Below are positions 34,296 through 43,007 of a stretch of DNA of 64,000 nucleotides, one piece after another. The notes under the pieces were generated by a model. That model worked only from the letters and a program-made list of their open reading frames with translations. It was not told the DNA's origin and searched no databases. The position numbers were made by a program, and so were the translations under genes. Numbering within the stretch: the first letter of the stretch is position 1; every line of letters begins with the position of its first letter. The DNA is from Thermoactinospora rubra (GTDB lineage: Bacteria; Actinomycetota; Actinomycetes; Streptosporangiales; Streptosporangiaceae), in the NCBI RefSeq assembly GCF_002093975.1, contig NZ_KZ084335.1, forward strand, positions 21,299-85,298, written 5' to 3'.

Positions 34296-35474
34296 GTGGC
34301 TGTCACCTCCCTTGAAACTCTCGATCTCGATCCGGCGTTTGCCCTGCACAGGGGCGGCAAGCTGGAGACGAGGTCGACCGTCCCCGTCCGCGACGCGGAC
34401 GACCTGTCCCTCGCCTACACCCCCGGGGTGGCCCGTGTCTGCACGGCCATCGCCGAGTCGCCGGAGCTCGTCAACGATTACACCTGGGTCTCGAATGTGG
34501 TGGCGGTCGTCTCCGACGGCACCGCTGTGCTAGGGCTCGGCGACATCGGACCCGCCGCCGCCATGCCCGTCATGGAGGGCAAGGCGCTGCTGTTCAAGCA
34601 GTTCGCCGGCGTCGACTCCGTCCCCATCTGCCTTGACTGCACCGACGTCGACGAGCTGGTGGAGACCGTGGTACGGCTCGCGCCGTCCTTCGGCGGCATC
34701 AACCTCGAGGACATCAGCGCCCCCCGCTGCTTCGAGGTCGAGGCCCGGCTCCGGGAGCGGCTCGACATCCCGGTCTTCCACGACGACCAGCACGGCACCG
34801 CCATCGTGACGCTGGCCGCGCTCAAGAACGCCGCCCGCCTCACCGGCCGCTCCCTGGCCGACCTGCGCGCGGTCGTCGCGGGCGCGGGCGCCTCGGGCGT
34901 CGCGGTCACGCGCATCCTCCTCGAAGCCGGCATCGGCGACATCGCGGTCTCCGACTCCAAGGGCATCCTCCACTCCGGCCGCGAGGGGATGAACGGCTTC
35001 AAGGAGGCGCTCGCCCGCGACACCAACCAGGCGGGCTTCACCGGCTCCACCGAGCAGGCCCTGGCCGGCGCGGACGTCTTCATCGGCCTGTCCGGCGCCA
35101 CCGTCTCGGAGGAGGCGATCGCCTCCATGGCGCCCGACGCGATCGTCTTCGCGCTGTCCAACCCCGAGCCGGAGATCCACCCGTCGGCCGCGCGCAAGCA
35201 CGCCGCGGTGGTGGCCACCGGCCGCTCGGACTTCCCAAACCAGATCAACAACGTGCTGGCGTTCCCTGGCGTCTTCCGCGGCGCGCTGGACGTCCGGGCC
35301 CGGCAGATCACCGAGAACATGAAGGTGGCGGCGGCGAACGCGCTGGCCGCCGTCGTGGGCGACGAACTGTCGGCCGACTACGTCATCCCCAGCCCGTTCG
35401 ACGTCCGGGTGGCGCCCGCGGTCTCCGAGGCGGTGGCCGCCCAGGCGCGCCTGGACGGCGTGGCGCGCAGGTAA
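34296..35474 (+). CDS. NAD(P)-dependent malic enzyme
   Basis: A 392-residue bacterial-type malic enzyme that converts malate to pyruvate and CO2. The catalytic Tyr is in LAYTPGVARV and the Lys in GKALLFKQFAGV. Metal ligands lie in NLEDISAPRCFEVE and FHDDQHGTAIV, and the Rossmann motif is AGAGASGVA. It lacks the C-terminal phosphotransacetylase-like domain of the long form. The GTG start at 34296 follows CAGGGG. Single gene. Confidence 0.93.
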   Translation: MAVTSLETLDLDPAFALHRGGKLETRSTVPVRDADDLSLAYTPGVARVCTAIAESPELVNDYTWVSNVVAVVSDGTAVLGLGDIGPAAAMPVMEGKALLFKQFAGVDSVPICLDCTDVDELVETVVRLAPSFGGINLEDISAPRCFEVEARLRERLDIPVFHDDQHGTAIVTLAALKNAARLTGRSLADLRAVVAGAGASGVAVTRILLEAGIGDIAVSDSKGILHSGREGMNGFKEALARDTNQAGFTGSTEQALAGADVFIGLSGATVSEEAIASMAPDAIVFALSNPEPEIHPSAARKHAAVVATGRSDFPNQINNVLAFPGVFRGALDVRARQITENMKVAAANALAAVVGDELSADYVIPSPFDVRVAPAVSEAVAAQARLDGVARR

Positions 35475-35507
35475 TCCGGTAATCCGGCAGTCCCGTAGTC
35501 GTCCGGT

Positions 35508-35546
35508 CGGCTCCGCCGTACGCGATCAGCTTGTACGGCGGAGCCG
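35508..35546. terminator. Bidirectional hairpin between malic enzyme and Uma2 gene
   Basis: A perfect 14-bp stem (CGGCTCCGCCGTAC and its complement) with an 11-base loop, lying between two convergent genes. Its arm GTACGGCGGAGCC recurs elsewhere in the window. Confidence 0.74.
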
Positions 35547-35561
35547 GCCGGCTTGTTCGCG

Positions 35562-36185
35562 TCAGAACTCCAGCTGGTCCCAGTCGATGGTGATCGGGAT
35601 GGGGTTCGTGATGAGGGGCGGCTCGCCCGCCTCGTCCTTCATGAACGTGCCGATGTGCTTGTAGGTCCTCGACACGCGCTCGAGGCGGTAGCGCTCGATT
35701 GTCGAGATCCCGGTGGTGTCGAGCCAGACGATCCAGTAGTTCGGGATGCCTGCCTTGGCGTACTCGCCCACCTTGTCCGTGGTGTCCCTGGTCTCGGATG
35801 AGGGCGACACGACCTCGATGACCAGAAGTGCGTGTTCGGCCTTGAGCCGCTCGTTTCTGCCGCGGTCCAGGCAACGGTAGAGAACGACGTCCGGACGCAG
35901 GTTGAAGAGAGGAACGTCCCGCAGTCGCAGATCGACATCGAAGTCGACTTCCAGGCACGGGTGGCCATGGGCCATCGCGGCCCGCGCGTGCTTCTCCACG
36001 AGATCGGCCAACCGGCGCACCGCTCTCTGGTGGTCTCGGCTCGGCGCCTCGCACGAGATGATGAAGCCGTCGATGACCTCGATGCGTCTGCAGACCTCCT
36101 CGTCGAGGTTGTCGTAGTCCTCAGCGGTCAGCAAGCACGTCTGCGGCCTGTAGTCACGGAACCAGTCGTTAGACGGCTCGGTCAT
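35562..36185 (-). CDS. Uma2-family putative endonuclease
   Basis: A 207-residue PD-(D/E)xK-type protein (Uma2, DUF820). The catalytic-like residues are the Asp in NLRPDVVLY and the Glu in LLVIEVVSPSS, and the AGIPNYWIVW motif follows as expected. These proteins are abundant in actinomycetes and cyanobacteria; their role is not settled. I chose the ATG at 36185; an ATG at 36203 is also in frame. Confidence 0.84.
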   Translation of the reverse strand: MTEPSNDWFRDYRPQTCLLTAEDYDNLDEEVCRRIEVIDGFIISCEAPSRDHQRAVRRLADLVEKHARAAMAHGHPCLEVDFDVDLRLRDVPLFNLRPDVVLYRCLDRGRNERLKAEHALLVIEVVSPSSETRDTTDKVGEYAKAGIPNYWIVWLDTTGISTIERYRLERVSRTYKHIGTFMKDEAGEPPLITNPIPITIDWDQLEF

Positions 36186-36316
36186 GGGCGTCTCCACGGT
36201 CATGGAATGGCTGTTCCAGCCTAGGACAGGGGGATCGGCTTTTACCGTTAGTCGAAACATCGATTACCCATTGTGCTATAACGGAGACGCTCTGTCAGGG
36301 CTCATCGAGGAGAGCG

Positions 36317-37699
36317 ATGGAACGCGAGCCCAACCACCAGCTCAGGCAGTTCATCGCCGACGCGGGCCTGTCGCACAAGGGGCTCGCCAGGCGCCTCAAC
36401 GACCTGGGCGCCGCCCGGGGCATCCCGGGCCTGAAGTACGACCACAGCTCCGTCCTGCGCTGGATCGGCGGCCAACGCCCGCGCGACCCCGTCCCCGCCC
36501 TGCTGGCGGAGATCTTCGCGATGCGCCTCGGCCGGCCGGTGTGTCCCGAGGACTTCGGCATGCCGGCCATCACTGCGCCCCTCCATCTCGGGCAGGAGTT
36601 CACGCACACATGGCGGGAGGGGGTAGCGACGGTGACCACACTGTGGCGGGCGGACGTCGAGCGGCGCAGGTTCCTGCTGGACTCGACCTTCGCCATCGGA
36701 GCGGGCTCGGTGGGGGCCGTGCGGTGGCTCACCTCGCCCCCCGACAGGCCCCCGGACAGCCGCCCGACCGGCGGCGGCGGCCGCAAGGTCGGCAAGGCCG
36801 ACATCGCCGCCATTCACGAGGTCACGCGCTCCTTCGGCGAACTCGACAACCGCTTCGGCAGCGGCCGCGTCCGCTCCTCCGTCGTGAAGTACCTCGACTC
36901 CGCCGTCGCTCCCTTGCTGCGTGACGGCTCCTACGGCGAGGCCACCGGCCGCGCGCTCGCGGGCGCCGCCGCGGAGCTGACGCGGCTGGCCGGGTGGATG
37001 GCCTACGACATGGAGCACCACGGGCTGGCCCAGCGGTACTTCATCCAGGCGCTGCGGCTGGCCCGCGGCGCCGACGACCACGCGCTGGGCAGCGAGATCC
37101 TCGCGGGGATGGCGCACCAGGCGATCTACATGGGCCAGCCGGCGCACGCGCTGGACCTGGCCAGGGCCGCGCACCTGTCCGCGAGCCGTTCGGGACACGG
37201 GACGTTGGTGGCCGCGGCGTGCGTGCTGGAGGCTCACGCGCATGCGGGGCTGGGCGACGCCCGGGCCTGCGGGGCGGCGCTGAACGAGGCCGAGGACGCC
37301 TTTACCGCCCGTGTGGTGGGCGAAGAGCCGGAGTGGCTGGGGTACTTCGACGAGGCGTATCTAGCGGCGAAGTTCGCGCACTGCTTTAGGGACCTGGGCG
37401 ACGGGGCCCGGTGCGTGTCGTTCGCGCGGCGGTCGCTGGACATGGACGGGCGTTACGTCCGGGGGCGGATGTTCAACCTGTCGCTGCTGTCGGCGGGCCT
37501 GGTGGCCTGTGGGGAGCTGGAGGAGGCCTGTACGGCTGCCGCCGACGCCTTCGCGCTGGCGGGGGAGCTGCACTCGGCTCGGACGCGGACATATGCGGCG
37601 GATGTGCGCAGGCGGCTGGAGCCGTACCGGGAGGAGCGGCCGGTGCGGGAACTCACCGAACAGGTCGCGGAACAGGCAACGGAGTCCGTCCCGGTGTGA
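36317..37699 (+). CDS. NsdA-like HTH/TPR regulator
   Basis: A 460-residue protein with an N-terminal HTH-like region (SHKGLARRLNDLGAARG; YDHSSVLRWIGGQRPRDP), a short hydrophobic patch near residues 125-140, and a long helical C-terminal half with TPR-like repeats (AQRYFIQALRLARGADD; GQPAHALDLARAAHLSASRSG). It resembles Streptomyces NsdA/NsdB-type regulators that repress development and antibiotic production. The start at 36317 follows GAGGAGAG. Its direct targets cannot be inferred from the neighbours. Confidence 0.8.
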   Translation: MEREPNHQLRQFIADAGLSHKGLARRLNDLGAARGIPGLKYDHSSVLRWIGGQRPRDPVPALLAEIFAMRLGRPVCPEDFGMPAITAPLHLGQEFTHTWREGVATVTTLWRADVERRRFLLDSTFAIGAGSVGAVRWLTSPPDRPPDSRPTGGGGRKVGKADIAAIHEVTRSFGELDNRFGSGRVRSSVVKYLDSAVAPLLRDGSYGEATGRALAGAAAELTRLAGWMAYDMEHHGLAQRYFIQALRLARGADDHALGSEILAGMAHQAIYMGQPAHALDLARAAHLSASRSGHGTLVAAACVLEAHAHAGLGDARACGAALNEAEDAFTARVVGEEPEWLGYFDEAYLAAKFAHCFRDLGDGARCVSFARRSLDMDGRYVRGRMFNLSLLSAGLVACGELEEACTAAADAFALAGELHSARTRTYAADVRRRLEPYREERPVRELTEQVAEQATESVPV

Positions 37700-37727
37700 C
37701 GCCGCTGGTTTGGTCTATGGCATAAGC

Positions 37728-37762
37728 GAAGGTCCGGCCCTCTCTGCCAAGACCGGACCTTC
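37728..37762 (+). terminator. Hairpin after the NsdA-like gene
   Basis: A 10-bp stem GAAGGTCCGG/CCGGACCTTC with a 15-base loop, 28 bases after the stop codon and followed by TTCCC. Confidence 0.68.
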
Positions 37763-37852
37763 TTCCCTTCACTGCGATCCCTTTACTGAAGGAGTCCCCT
37801 GGGGGTCTATGGGTGACCTTGGGGAGGGTCGCCGGGGAAAGCTTGGAAAAGG

Positions 37853-37886
37853 CCGAGGGGGCTCGGCGGAAGCCGAGCCCCCTCGG
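37853..37886. terminator. Strong hairpin downstream of peptidase paralogue 1
   Basis: A perfect 15-bp stem (CCGAGGGGGCTCGGC and its complement) closed by GGAA, 53 bases beyond the stop of the minus-strand peptidase gene. It can act in both directions. Confidence 0.82.
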
Positions 37887-37938
37887 GTGGTGCTGGGTCA
37901 GGATGAGGTTTGGACCCTCATCCCGCTGGTGGGGAGGC

Positions 37939-39429
37939 TCAGGAAGCCGGGCCCGACCAGTTGTTGATGGCCGCCTTGTAGACAGTCGCCGTCTCACCGT
38001 CGAAGTACGGCGAGAAGATCGTGTCGTAGCGGTTGTTGCCGTCAACGTCGCCGAACGCAGCGGTGGTGACACCGTTGACGTAGCCGAGACGCTGAGCGTT
38101 GCTGTACTTGTACAGCCAGGGGCCGCCGTTGGCGCCCGGGGTGAAGGCGCACTTCAGGGAGACGAGCTCCTCGGCCTTGAGGGCCGAGATCACGTTCGCC
38201 TTGGCGCTGGTCTTGCCGTAGCACCACTTCGGCGTGTTGCCCGTGTAGGGCTTGTTGCCGTCGGGGTGCTCGATGCCCGGGTAGCCGAAGACGCGCACGT
38301 ACTTGCCGGTGGGCTGGTTCCACGCGAAGCCCTGCATGCCCGCGTTGTCACCCAGCTTGCCGACGTTCTTGCCGATGCCCTCGACGATGAAGAAGATCGT
38401 CTTGACGTACTTGGTCGCCTTGCCGGGGACGTACCACTTCTGCACGTAGTAGTGCGTGATGGTGTAGTTGCCGACAGCGTCAACCTTCTTCTCGCCCGGG
38501 CCCCGGTAGGCGTCGTACTGAGCCTTGGTCACGTACTCGGTGATGGGCTCACCGAACTTGTAACCCTGTCCCTTGCCGATCTTGGCGGCGTCGTAGACGG
38601 CCTTGGAAACCTCGACCTTGTCCACCACAGCACCGGGGTGCTCGGGGCCGGCCTCCTCGTCGCTGGAGCCGGGGACGACGTCGCAGAAGTCGGTGGTCGC
38701 CGGGTCGAGCTTGCACTTCAGGTACTCGTCCCGGGAAATCTCGACCTGCTTGTCGTACTTGATCCCCTGGTACTTCTTGAACTCCTCGAAGGAGACCTGC
38801 TTGTGGGTGCCGGGGCCCACGCCGATGCCGTCGTAGACGGTCACGAACGCGTAGTCGCGGTCGAAGTCCTCGTAGGTGGCGAAGTCGTAGTGGACGTAGG
38901 CCTGCTTGCCGACGTAGATGCCGAGCGGGGCCTTGCCCTGGTACGCCATGGGCACGAAGACCCACTTGTCGAGGACTTCCTTGTTGCCGGCCGTGTCGTA
39001 GACACAGTGACCGGCGGTGGCGACGAGGTTCTTGTAGTTCGACTGGATGGAGGTCGCCGAGCACCAGCGCAGGTCGCCCTTGGCGTCAACGAAGAAGACC
39101 TTGCCGATCGTCTTCGGGATGTTGACGTTGTGGACCTTGGAGGCCGACGGCTTGGGGGCGCCGACCAGGCCGGGCTTGGTGTCGGTGGTGAAGCCGCCCT
39201 TCTGGACGAGCTTGTTGACTTCCTTGTAGTCGTAGCGGTAGACGGTCGCGGCCTTCATGGCCGCGCCCTCCGCCTTGGACCAGAACTCGATCGCCTCAGC
39301 GACCTTGCTGCTCGGAGTCAGCGGCTTGGTGTCGACGACACCGGAGGCCTGAGCCGTGCTGGCCAGGCCGGCCGCCAGAAGGCCGGAGGCGAGCAGGGCG
39401 CCACCGGCCGGGAGGAGGATGCGCTTCAA
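37939..39429 (-). CDS. Secreted trypsin-like peptidase paralogue 1, catalytic Ser replaced by Asn
   Basis: A 496-residue exported protein. A signal peptide ends about AQA-S (residue 29). The chymotrypsin-like core has TAGHC with His141 and DRDYAF with Asp192, but the nucleophile position in the GxSGGPW motif reads GANGGPW, giving Asn434. A 140-residue insert between the Asp and the Ser position carries a Cys pair (YLKCKLD, TDFCDV) and is shared only with paralogue 2. It is probably proteolytically inactive, perhaps a binder or inhibitor. Translation starts at a TTG at 39429, six bases after AAGGAG; the upstream ATG at 39471 lies inside a conserved promoter element. First of five tandem paralogues. 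Confidence 0.85.
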   Translation of the reverse strand: MKRILLPAGGALLASGLLAAGLASTAQASGVVDTKPLTPSSKVAEAIEFWSKAEGAAMKAATVYRYDYKEVNKLVQKGGFTTDTKPGLVGAPKPSASKVHNVNIPKTIGKVFFVDAKGDLRWCSATSIQSNYKNLVATAGHCVYDTAGNKEVLDKWVFVPMAYQGKAPLGIYVGKQAYVHYDFATYEDFDRDYAFVTVYDGIGVGPGTHKQVSFEEFKKYQGIKYDKQVEISRDEYLKCKLDPATTDFCDVVPGSSDEEAGPEHPGAVVDKVEVSKAVYDAAKIGKGQGYKFGEPITEYVTKAQYDAYRGPGEKKVDAVGNYTITHYYVQKWYVPGKATKYVKTIFFIVEGIGKNVGKLGDNAGMQGFAWNQPTGKYVRVFGYPGIEHPDGNKPYTGNTPKWCYGKTSAKANVISALKAEELVSLKCAFTPGANGGPWLYKYSNAQRLGYVNGVTTAAFGDVDGNNRYDTIFSPYFDGETATVYKAAINNWSGPAS

Positions 39430-39471
39430 GGTAACTCCTTGCGCTGTCGTGGAACGCCTCTTGCGTCCCAT

Positions 39472-39513
39472 GCGTCAGTAAAGGGATGCCACGAAACATA
39501 CAGCGCGGATCTT
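39472..39513 (-). promoter_or_regulatory. Conserved promoter-type element of paralogue 1
   Basis: Shares GTCAGTAAAGGGA, AACATAC and GATCTT, in this order and with similar spacing, with regions upstream of paralogues 2 and 3. On the coding strand it reads AAGATC...GTATGTT...TCCCTTTACTGA, so TATGTT may be a -10 element. It lies about 45-85 bases from the TTG start. Confidence 0.55.
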
Positions 39514-39705
39514 GGAAACAGGAAGCCGCTTCGGCAGGAAAAGGTGGGGCATGTCGGAGCGTGACCGTTTCGTGATGTTTAAATGGGCGCAGAGTGCCTA
39601 CGTGGCTAAGGAGGCAAGGGCGGCGTTTGGGCTGATCACCATAAGGATGGTGTCAGTGGTGCCAGTGTGACTGCAGCGAACCCGTGACGATGCGTGACGC
39701 TCGAG

Positions 39706-39721
39706 TGTGATACACATCACA
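39706..39721. promoter_or_regulatory. Crp-type site TGTGA-TACACA-TCACA upstream of paralogue 1
   Basis: A perfect match to TGTGA-N6-TCACA, 277 bases before the start codon. The matching site of paralogue 2 lies at almost the same distance (275 bases), and the flanking ATGGCACCA is also conserved, so the whole control region was duplicated with the gene. Confidence 0.72.
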
Positions 39722-39787
39722 TTCATCCGATGGCACCAGATCGGCCTCCGACGCGTCCAAAGGCCAGCAAAAAACCACCCAGAACGC

Positions 39788-39821
39788 CCGAAGGGGCCCG
39801 GTGAGAACCGGGCCCCTTCGG
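39788..39821. terminator. Strong hairpin downstream of peptidase paralogue 2
   Basis: A perfect 15-bp stem (CCGAAGGGGCCCGGT and its complement) with loop GAGA, 29 bases past the stop codon. Confidence 0.84.
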
Positions 39822-39849
39822 TGTGAGAGGGATGGAGAGAGAGCTGGCG

Positions 39850-41349
39850 TCAGCCGGCGATCTTGCCGGACCAGACGTTGGCCGCCGCGCGGTACACAGC
39901 AGCCGTCTCACCGTCGAAGTACGGCGAGGTGATGGTGTCGATGCGGTTGTTGCCGTCCTGGTCGGCGAACGTGCTCGTGACACCGTTGACGTAGCCGAGG
40001 CGCTTGGCGTTGCTGTAGCGGTACAGCCAGGGACCGCCGTCGGCGCCCTCGGTCATGGCGCACCGGAGCGCGACGTGCTCCTCGATCTTCTTGGCCGGGG
40101 CGACCACGGTCTTCGAGGAGGTCTTGCCGTAGCACCACTTCGGCGTCACGCCCGTGTAGGGCTTGTTGCCGTCGGGGTGCGGCAGGGACGGGTAGCCGAA
40201 GACGCGGTGGTACTTGCCGGTGGGCTGGTTCCAGGCGAAGCCCTGGGCGCCCACGTTGGTGGCCAGGCGGCCGGCGTCGAGCGCCTTGAGGTCGACGATG
40301 TAGAAGAGCGTCCGGTAGTACTTGGTCTTGGTGCCGGGCTTGTACCACTTCTGCACGTAGTAGTGCGTGATGGTGTAATTGCCCGCCTCGTCGACCTTCT
40401 TCTCGCCGGGGCCCTCGTACTTGTCGTACTGGTCCTTGGTCACGTGCTCGGTGACGGGCGGGCCGAACTTGTAACCCTGGCCCTTGCCGACCTTGGCGGC
40501 CTCGTAGGTCTCCTTCTTGACCTCGACCTTGTCCACCACGGCCTCGGGGTGGTTCGGGCCGGCGAGCTCGTCATTCGTTCCGGGCTTGACGTCGCAGAAG
40601 TCCGTGGTGTGCGGGTCGAGCTTGCACTTGGTGTACTCGGCCTCGGAGATCTCGACCTGCTTGTCGAACTTGATCCCCTCGAACTTCTTGAACTCCGAGA
40701 ACGGCACCTGCTTGGGAGTGGCGTCCGAGAACTTGATGCCGTTGTAGACCGTCACGAACGCGTAGTCGCGGTCGTAGTCCTCGTACACGTCGAAGTCGTA
40801 GTGCGTGAACGCCTGCTTACCGACGTAGATGCCCCACGGGGTCTTGCCCTGGTAGTAGCCGGGCACGAACACCCACTTCGACATGACGTCGGTGTTGTGG
40901 GCCGGGTCGTAGACGCAGTGGCCCGCGGTGGCGACCAGGTTGCCGTACTTCGACTGGATCGACGTGGCCGAGCACCACTTCTTCTCGCCCTTGGCGTTGA
41001 CGAAGAAGACCTTGCCGATCGTCTTCGGCAGGTTCACGTTGTGAACCTTGACCGACTTGTTGGCCTTGGGGGCGCCGATGAGGCCGGGCTTGCTGTCGGG
41101 GGTGTAGCCGCCGGCGGTCTTCAGGCGGGTGACGTCGCCGTTGTCCCAGACGTTCGAGGCGGTGGCGGCCTTGAGAGCGGCACCGTTCGACTCGGTCCAG
41201 AACTCGGCGATCTCCTTGGCGACCGCCGCGCTCTTCGCCAGCGGGTCGGAGGCGACGTCCGGGGCGGCCTGGGCCGTACCGGCGAGGCCGGCGGCGAGCA
41301 GGCCGGTAGCCATGACGGTGCCACCGGCCGGGATGAGGATGCGCTTCAA
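39850..41349 (-). CDS. Secreted trypsin-like peptidase paralogue 2, catalytic Ser replaced by Asp
   Basis: A 499-residue exported protein, closely similar to paralogue 1 along its full length. The signal peptide ends about AQA-A (residue 29). Catalytic-type His144 (TAGHC) and Asp195 (DRDYAF) are present, while the Ser position reads GADGGPW (Asp437). The long insert with a Cys pair (YTKCKLD, TDFCDV) is retained. Probably a pseudoprotease that kept its fold. The TTG start at 41349 is preceded by AAGGAG at a spacing of nine, matching the TTG start of paralogue 1. Confidence 0.85.
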   Translation of the reverse strand: MKRILIPAGGTVMATGLLAAGLAGTAQAAPDVASDPLAKSAAVAKEIAEFWTESNGAALKAATASNVWDNGDVTRLKTAGGYTPDSKPGLIGAPKANKSVKVHNVNLPKTIGKVFFVNAKGEKKWCSATSIQSKYGNLVATAGHCVYDPAHNTDVMSKWVFVPGYYQGKTPWGIYVGKQAFTHYDFDVYEDYDRDYAFVTVYNGIKFSDATPKQVPFSEFKKFEGIKFDKQVEISEAEYTKCKLDPHTTDFCDVKPGTNDELAGPNHPEAVVDKVEVKKETYEAAKVGKGQGYKFGPPVTEHVTKDQYDKYEGPGEKKVDEAGNYTITHYYVQKWYKPGTKTKYYRTLFYIVDLKALDAGRLATNVGAQGFAWNQPTGKYHRVFGYPSLPHPDGNKPYTGVTPKWCYGKTSSKTVVAPAKKIEEHVALRCAMTEGADGGPWLYRYSNAKRLGYVNGVTSTFADQDGNNRIDTITSPYFDGETAAVYRAAANVWSGKIAG

Positions 41350-41400
41350 GGGAGGTTGCTCCTTGCTCTGTCGTGAGACGCGGTCACATGCGCCTCAGGC

Positions 41401-41440
41401 GTCAGTAAAGGGACAGCAAGGAACATACCTGGGGGATCTT
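41401..41440 (-). promoter_or_regulatory. Conserved promoter-type element of paralogue 2
   Basis: GTCAGTAAAGGGA, GAACATAC and GATCTT in the same order and spacing as upstream of paralogue 1. Confidence 0.55.
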
Positions 41441-41623
41441 TGCAGGTGGCAGCCCTTTCTCATGATCGGGAAGCCGCCCTTACCGCCGTGACCTTTCTGT
41501 AATCTGTCAGAAGAGAAAGTGTCGGCAGTGAGAGGGATGACGTTTTCACTGAACAGAGGGTGAAAGTCACGGTTGTGTCACGAGAGATGTGAGTGAGGGT
41601 ACACAGTCAGTGATCGCCTGTTC

Positions 41624-41639
41624 TGTGACTCAAATCACA
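41624..41639. promoter_or_regulatory. Crp-type site TGTGA-CTCAAA-TCACA upstream of paralogue 2
   Basis: A perfect TGTGA-N6-TCACA palindrome 275 bases before the TTG start. The six central bases differ from the paralogue 1 site while both arms are conserved, which is what selection on a Crp-type site would leave. Confidence 0.74.
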
Positions 41640-41712
41640 CTCATCGCATGGCACCAAACGCGCCTCTGCTCCGTCTAAGTCGGCCTTGATCCTCTCCTGG
41701 CAGGGCAGGGGC

Positions 41713-42921
41713 CTACTCATACAGCTCCCCGTTGGGGCCCACGATCCTCCCCGACCACACGCTCTTGGCCGCCTCGTACACCGCCGCCGTCTCCCCGTCG
41801 AAGTACGGCGAGGTGACCATGTCGATCCGCCCGTTGCCGTCCTGGTCGGCGAACGTGCTGGTCACCCCGTTGACGTAGCCCAGCCGCCGGGCGTTGCCGT
41901 ACCTCGTCAGCCAGGGCCCGCCGTCGTAGCCGGGCGTCACCGCGCACTTCAGCCCGACGTGCTCCTCGATCCTGAGCCAGGAGGCCCCCAGCGCCTTGCC
42001 CGTGGTCTTGCCGTAGCAGTACTTGGGCGTCAGCCCCGCGTACGGCTTGTCGCCGTCCGGGTGCGGAGCCGCCGGGTAGCCGAAGGTCCTGACCACCCTC
42101 CCGGCCGCCTGGTTCCAGGCCAGCCCCTGGCCGCCGACGTTGTCGCCCAGCCGTCCGGCGTCCTTGGACAAGGCCACGAAGTACCGCCCGCCGCGGCTCC
42201 ACCTGGGCCCGGCGAACCGCTCATACTCCCGCCGGTCCACCTGCTCGATCCGGTCGAAGTGGATGCCGTTGTGGACGGTCACGAAGGCGTAGTCGCGGTC
42301 GTGGTCCTCGTAGGCGACGAAGTCGTCGTGGGTGAACGCCTGCTTGCCGACGTAGACGCCGAAGGGCGCCTTGCCCTCGTAGTAGCCCGGCACGAAGATC
42401 CACTTGTCCATGACGTCGCGGCCGCCGGTGTCGTAGACGCAGTGGCCCGCGGTGACGACCAGGTTGCGGTAGCCGGACTGGACCGCGGTGGCCGAGCACC
42501 AGCGGTGGCGGCCCGCGGCGTCGAGGAAGAAGACCTTGCCGATGGTCTTGGGCAGGTTCACGTTCTGGACGCGGCCGAGCGGCCTGCGCTCCTCCCCGCG
42601 GGGGGCGACGGCGCCCGGGCCGCCGTCGGCGGACGGGCCGCCCTTGGCGACGACCTTCCCGGCCTGCCCGGCGTCCCAGCGGTACGCCGAGGCGGCCCGC
42701 AGGGCGGCGCCGTTCGCGGCCAGCCAGAAGGCGGCGACGGAGGCCGCCTGGCCGGCGTCGCGCGCCATCGGCTCGTCGGCGACCCTGCGCGCGAGGCCGC
42801 CCGCGACGCTGCCCGTAACGCCGCCCGCGGCGTGGGCCGGAGCGGCGAGGCCGGTGGCCGCGAGTCCCAGCACGGCGGCCCCGCCGAGCGCCGGGACCAG
42901 GACACGCCTGACAGGCTTCAT
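41713..42921 (-). CDS. Secreted trypsin-like peptidase paralogue 3, catalytic Ser replaced by Asp
   Basis: A 402-residue exported protein with a signal peptide ending about AHA-A (residue 32). His160 (TAGHC) and Asp210 (DRDYAF) are in place; the Ser position reads GYDGGPW (Asp333). The long insert of paralogues 1 and 2 is mostly missing. It shares the C-terminal block YVNGVTSTFADQDGN with paralogue 2. Probably inactive as a protease. The ATG at 42921 was chosen; a GTG four codons upstream is an alternative. Confidence 0.84.
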   Translation of the reverse strand: MKPVRRVLVPALGGAAVLGLAATGLAAPAHAAGGVTGSVAGGLARRVADEPMARDAGQAASVAAFWLAANGAALRAASAYRWDAGQAGKVVAKGGPSADGGPGAVAPRGEERRPLGRVQNVNLPKTIGKVFFLDAAGRHRWCSATAVQSGYRNLVVTAGHCVYDTGGRDVMDKWIFVPGYYEGKAPFGVYVGKQAFTHDDFVAYEDHDRDYAFVTVHNGIHFDRIEQVDRREYERFAGPRWSRGGRYFVALSKDAGRLGDNVGGQGLAWNQAAGRVVRTFGYPAAPHPDGDKPYAGLTPKYCYGKTTGKALGASWLRIEEHVGLKCAVTPGYDGGPWLTRYGNARRLGYVNGVTSTFADQDGNGRIDMVTSPYFDGETAAVYEAAKSVWSGRIVGPNGELYE

Positions 42922-42953
42922 CACAGTCTTCACGGTGAGCAAATCCCAAGGTT

Positions 42954-42989
42954 CGGTAAAGACGGACACCCGTAAACTACTGTGATCTT
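42954..42989 (-). promoter_or_regulatory. Conserved promoter-type element of paralogue 3
   Basis: Reads GGTAAAGACGGACACCCGTAAAC followed by GATCTT in two parts (GGTAAAGACGGA, CGTAAACTAC, GATCTTG), a diverged copy of the elements in front of paralogues 1 and 2. Confidence 0.45.
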
Positions 42990-43007
42990 GGGAGTGGGGT
43001 GATCGGT

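Larger units (their letters stand above)
39430..39849. other. Intergenic region (420 bp) between peptidase paralogues 1 and 2
   Basis: No gene seen. It holds the promoter region of paralogue 1 (conserved element at 39472-39513 and a Crp-like site at 39706-39721) and the terminator of paralogue 2 (39788-39821). Confidence 0.7.
41350..41712. other. Intergenic region (363 bp) between peptidase paralogues 2 and 3
   Basis: No gene seen. It carries the paralogue 2 promoter element (41401-41440) and Crp-like site (41624-41639). No long terminator stem was found after paralogue 3, unlike the other intervals. Confidence 0.65.
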
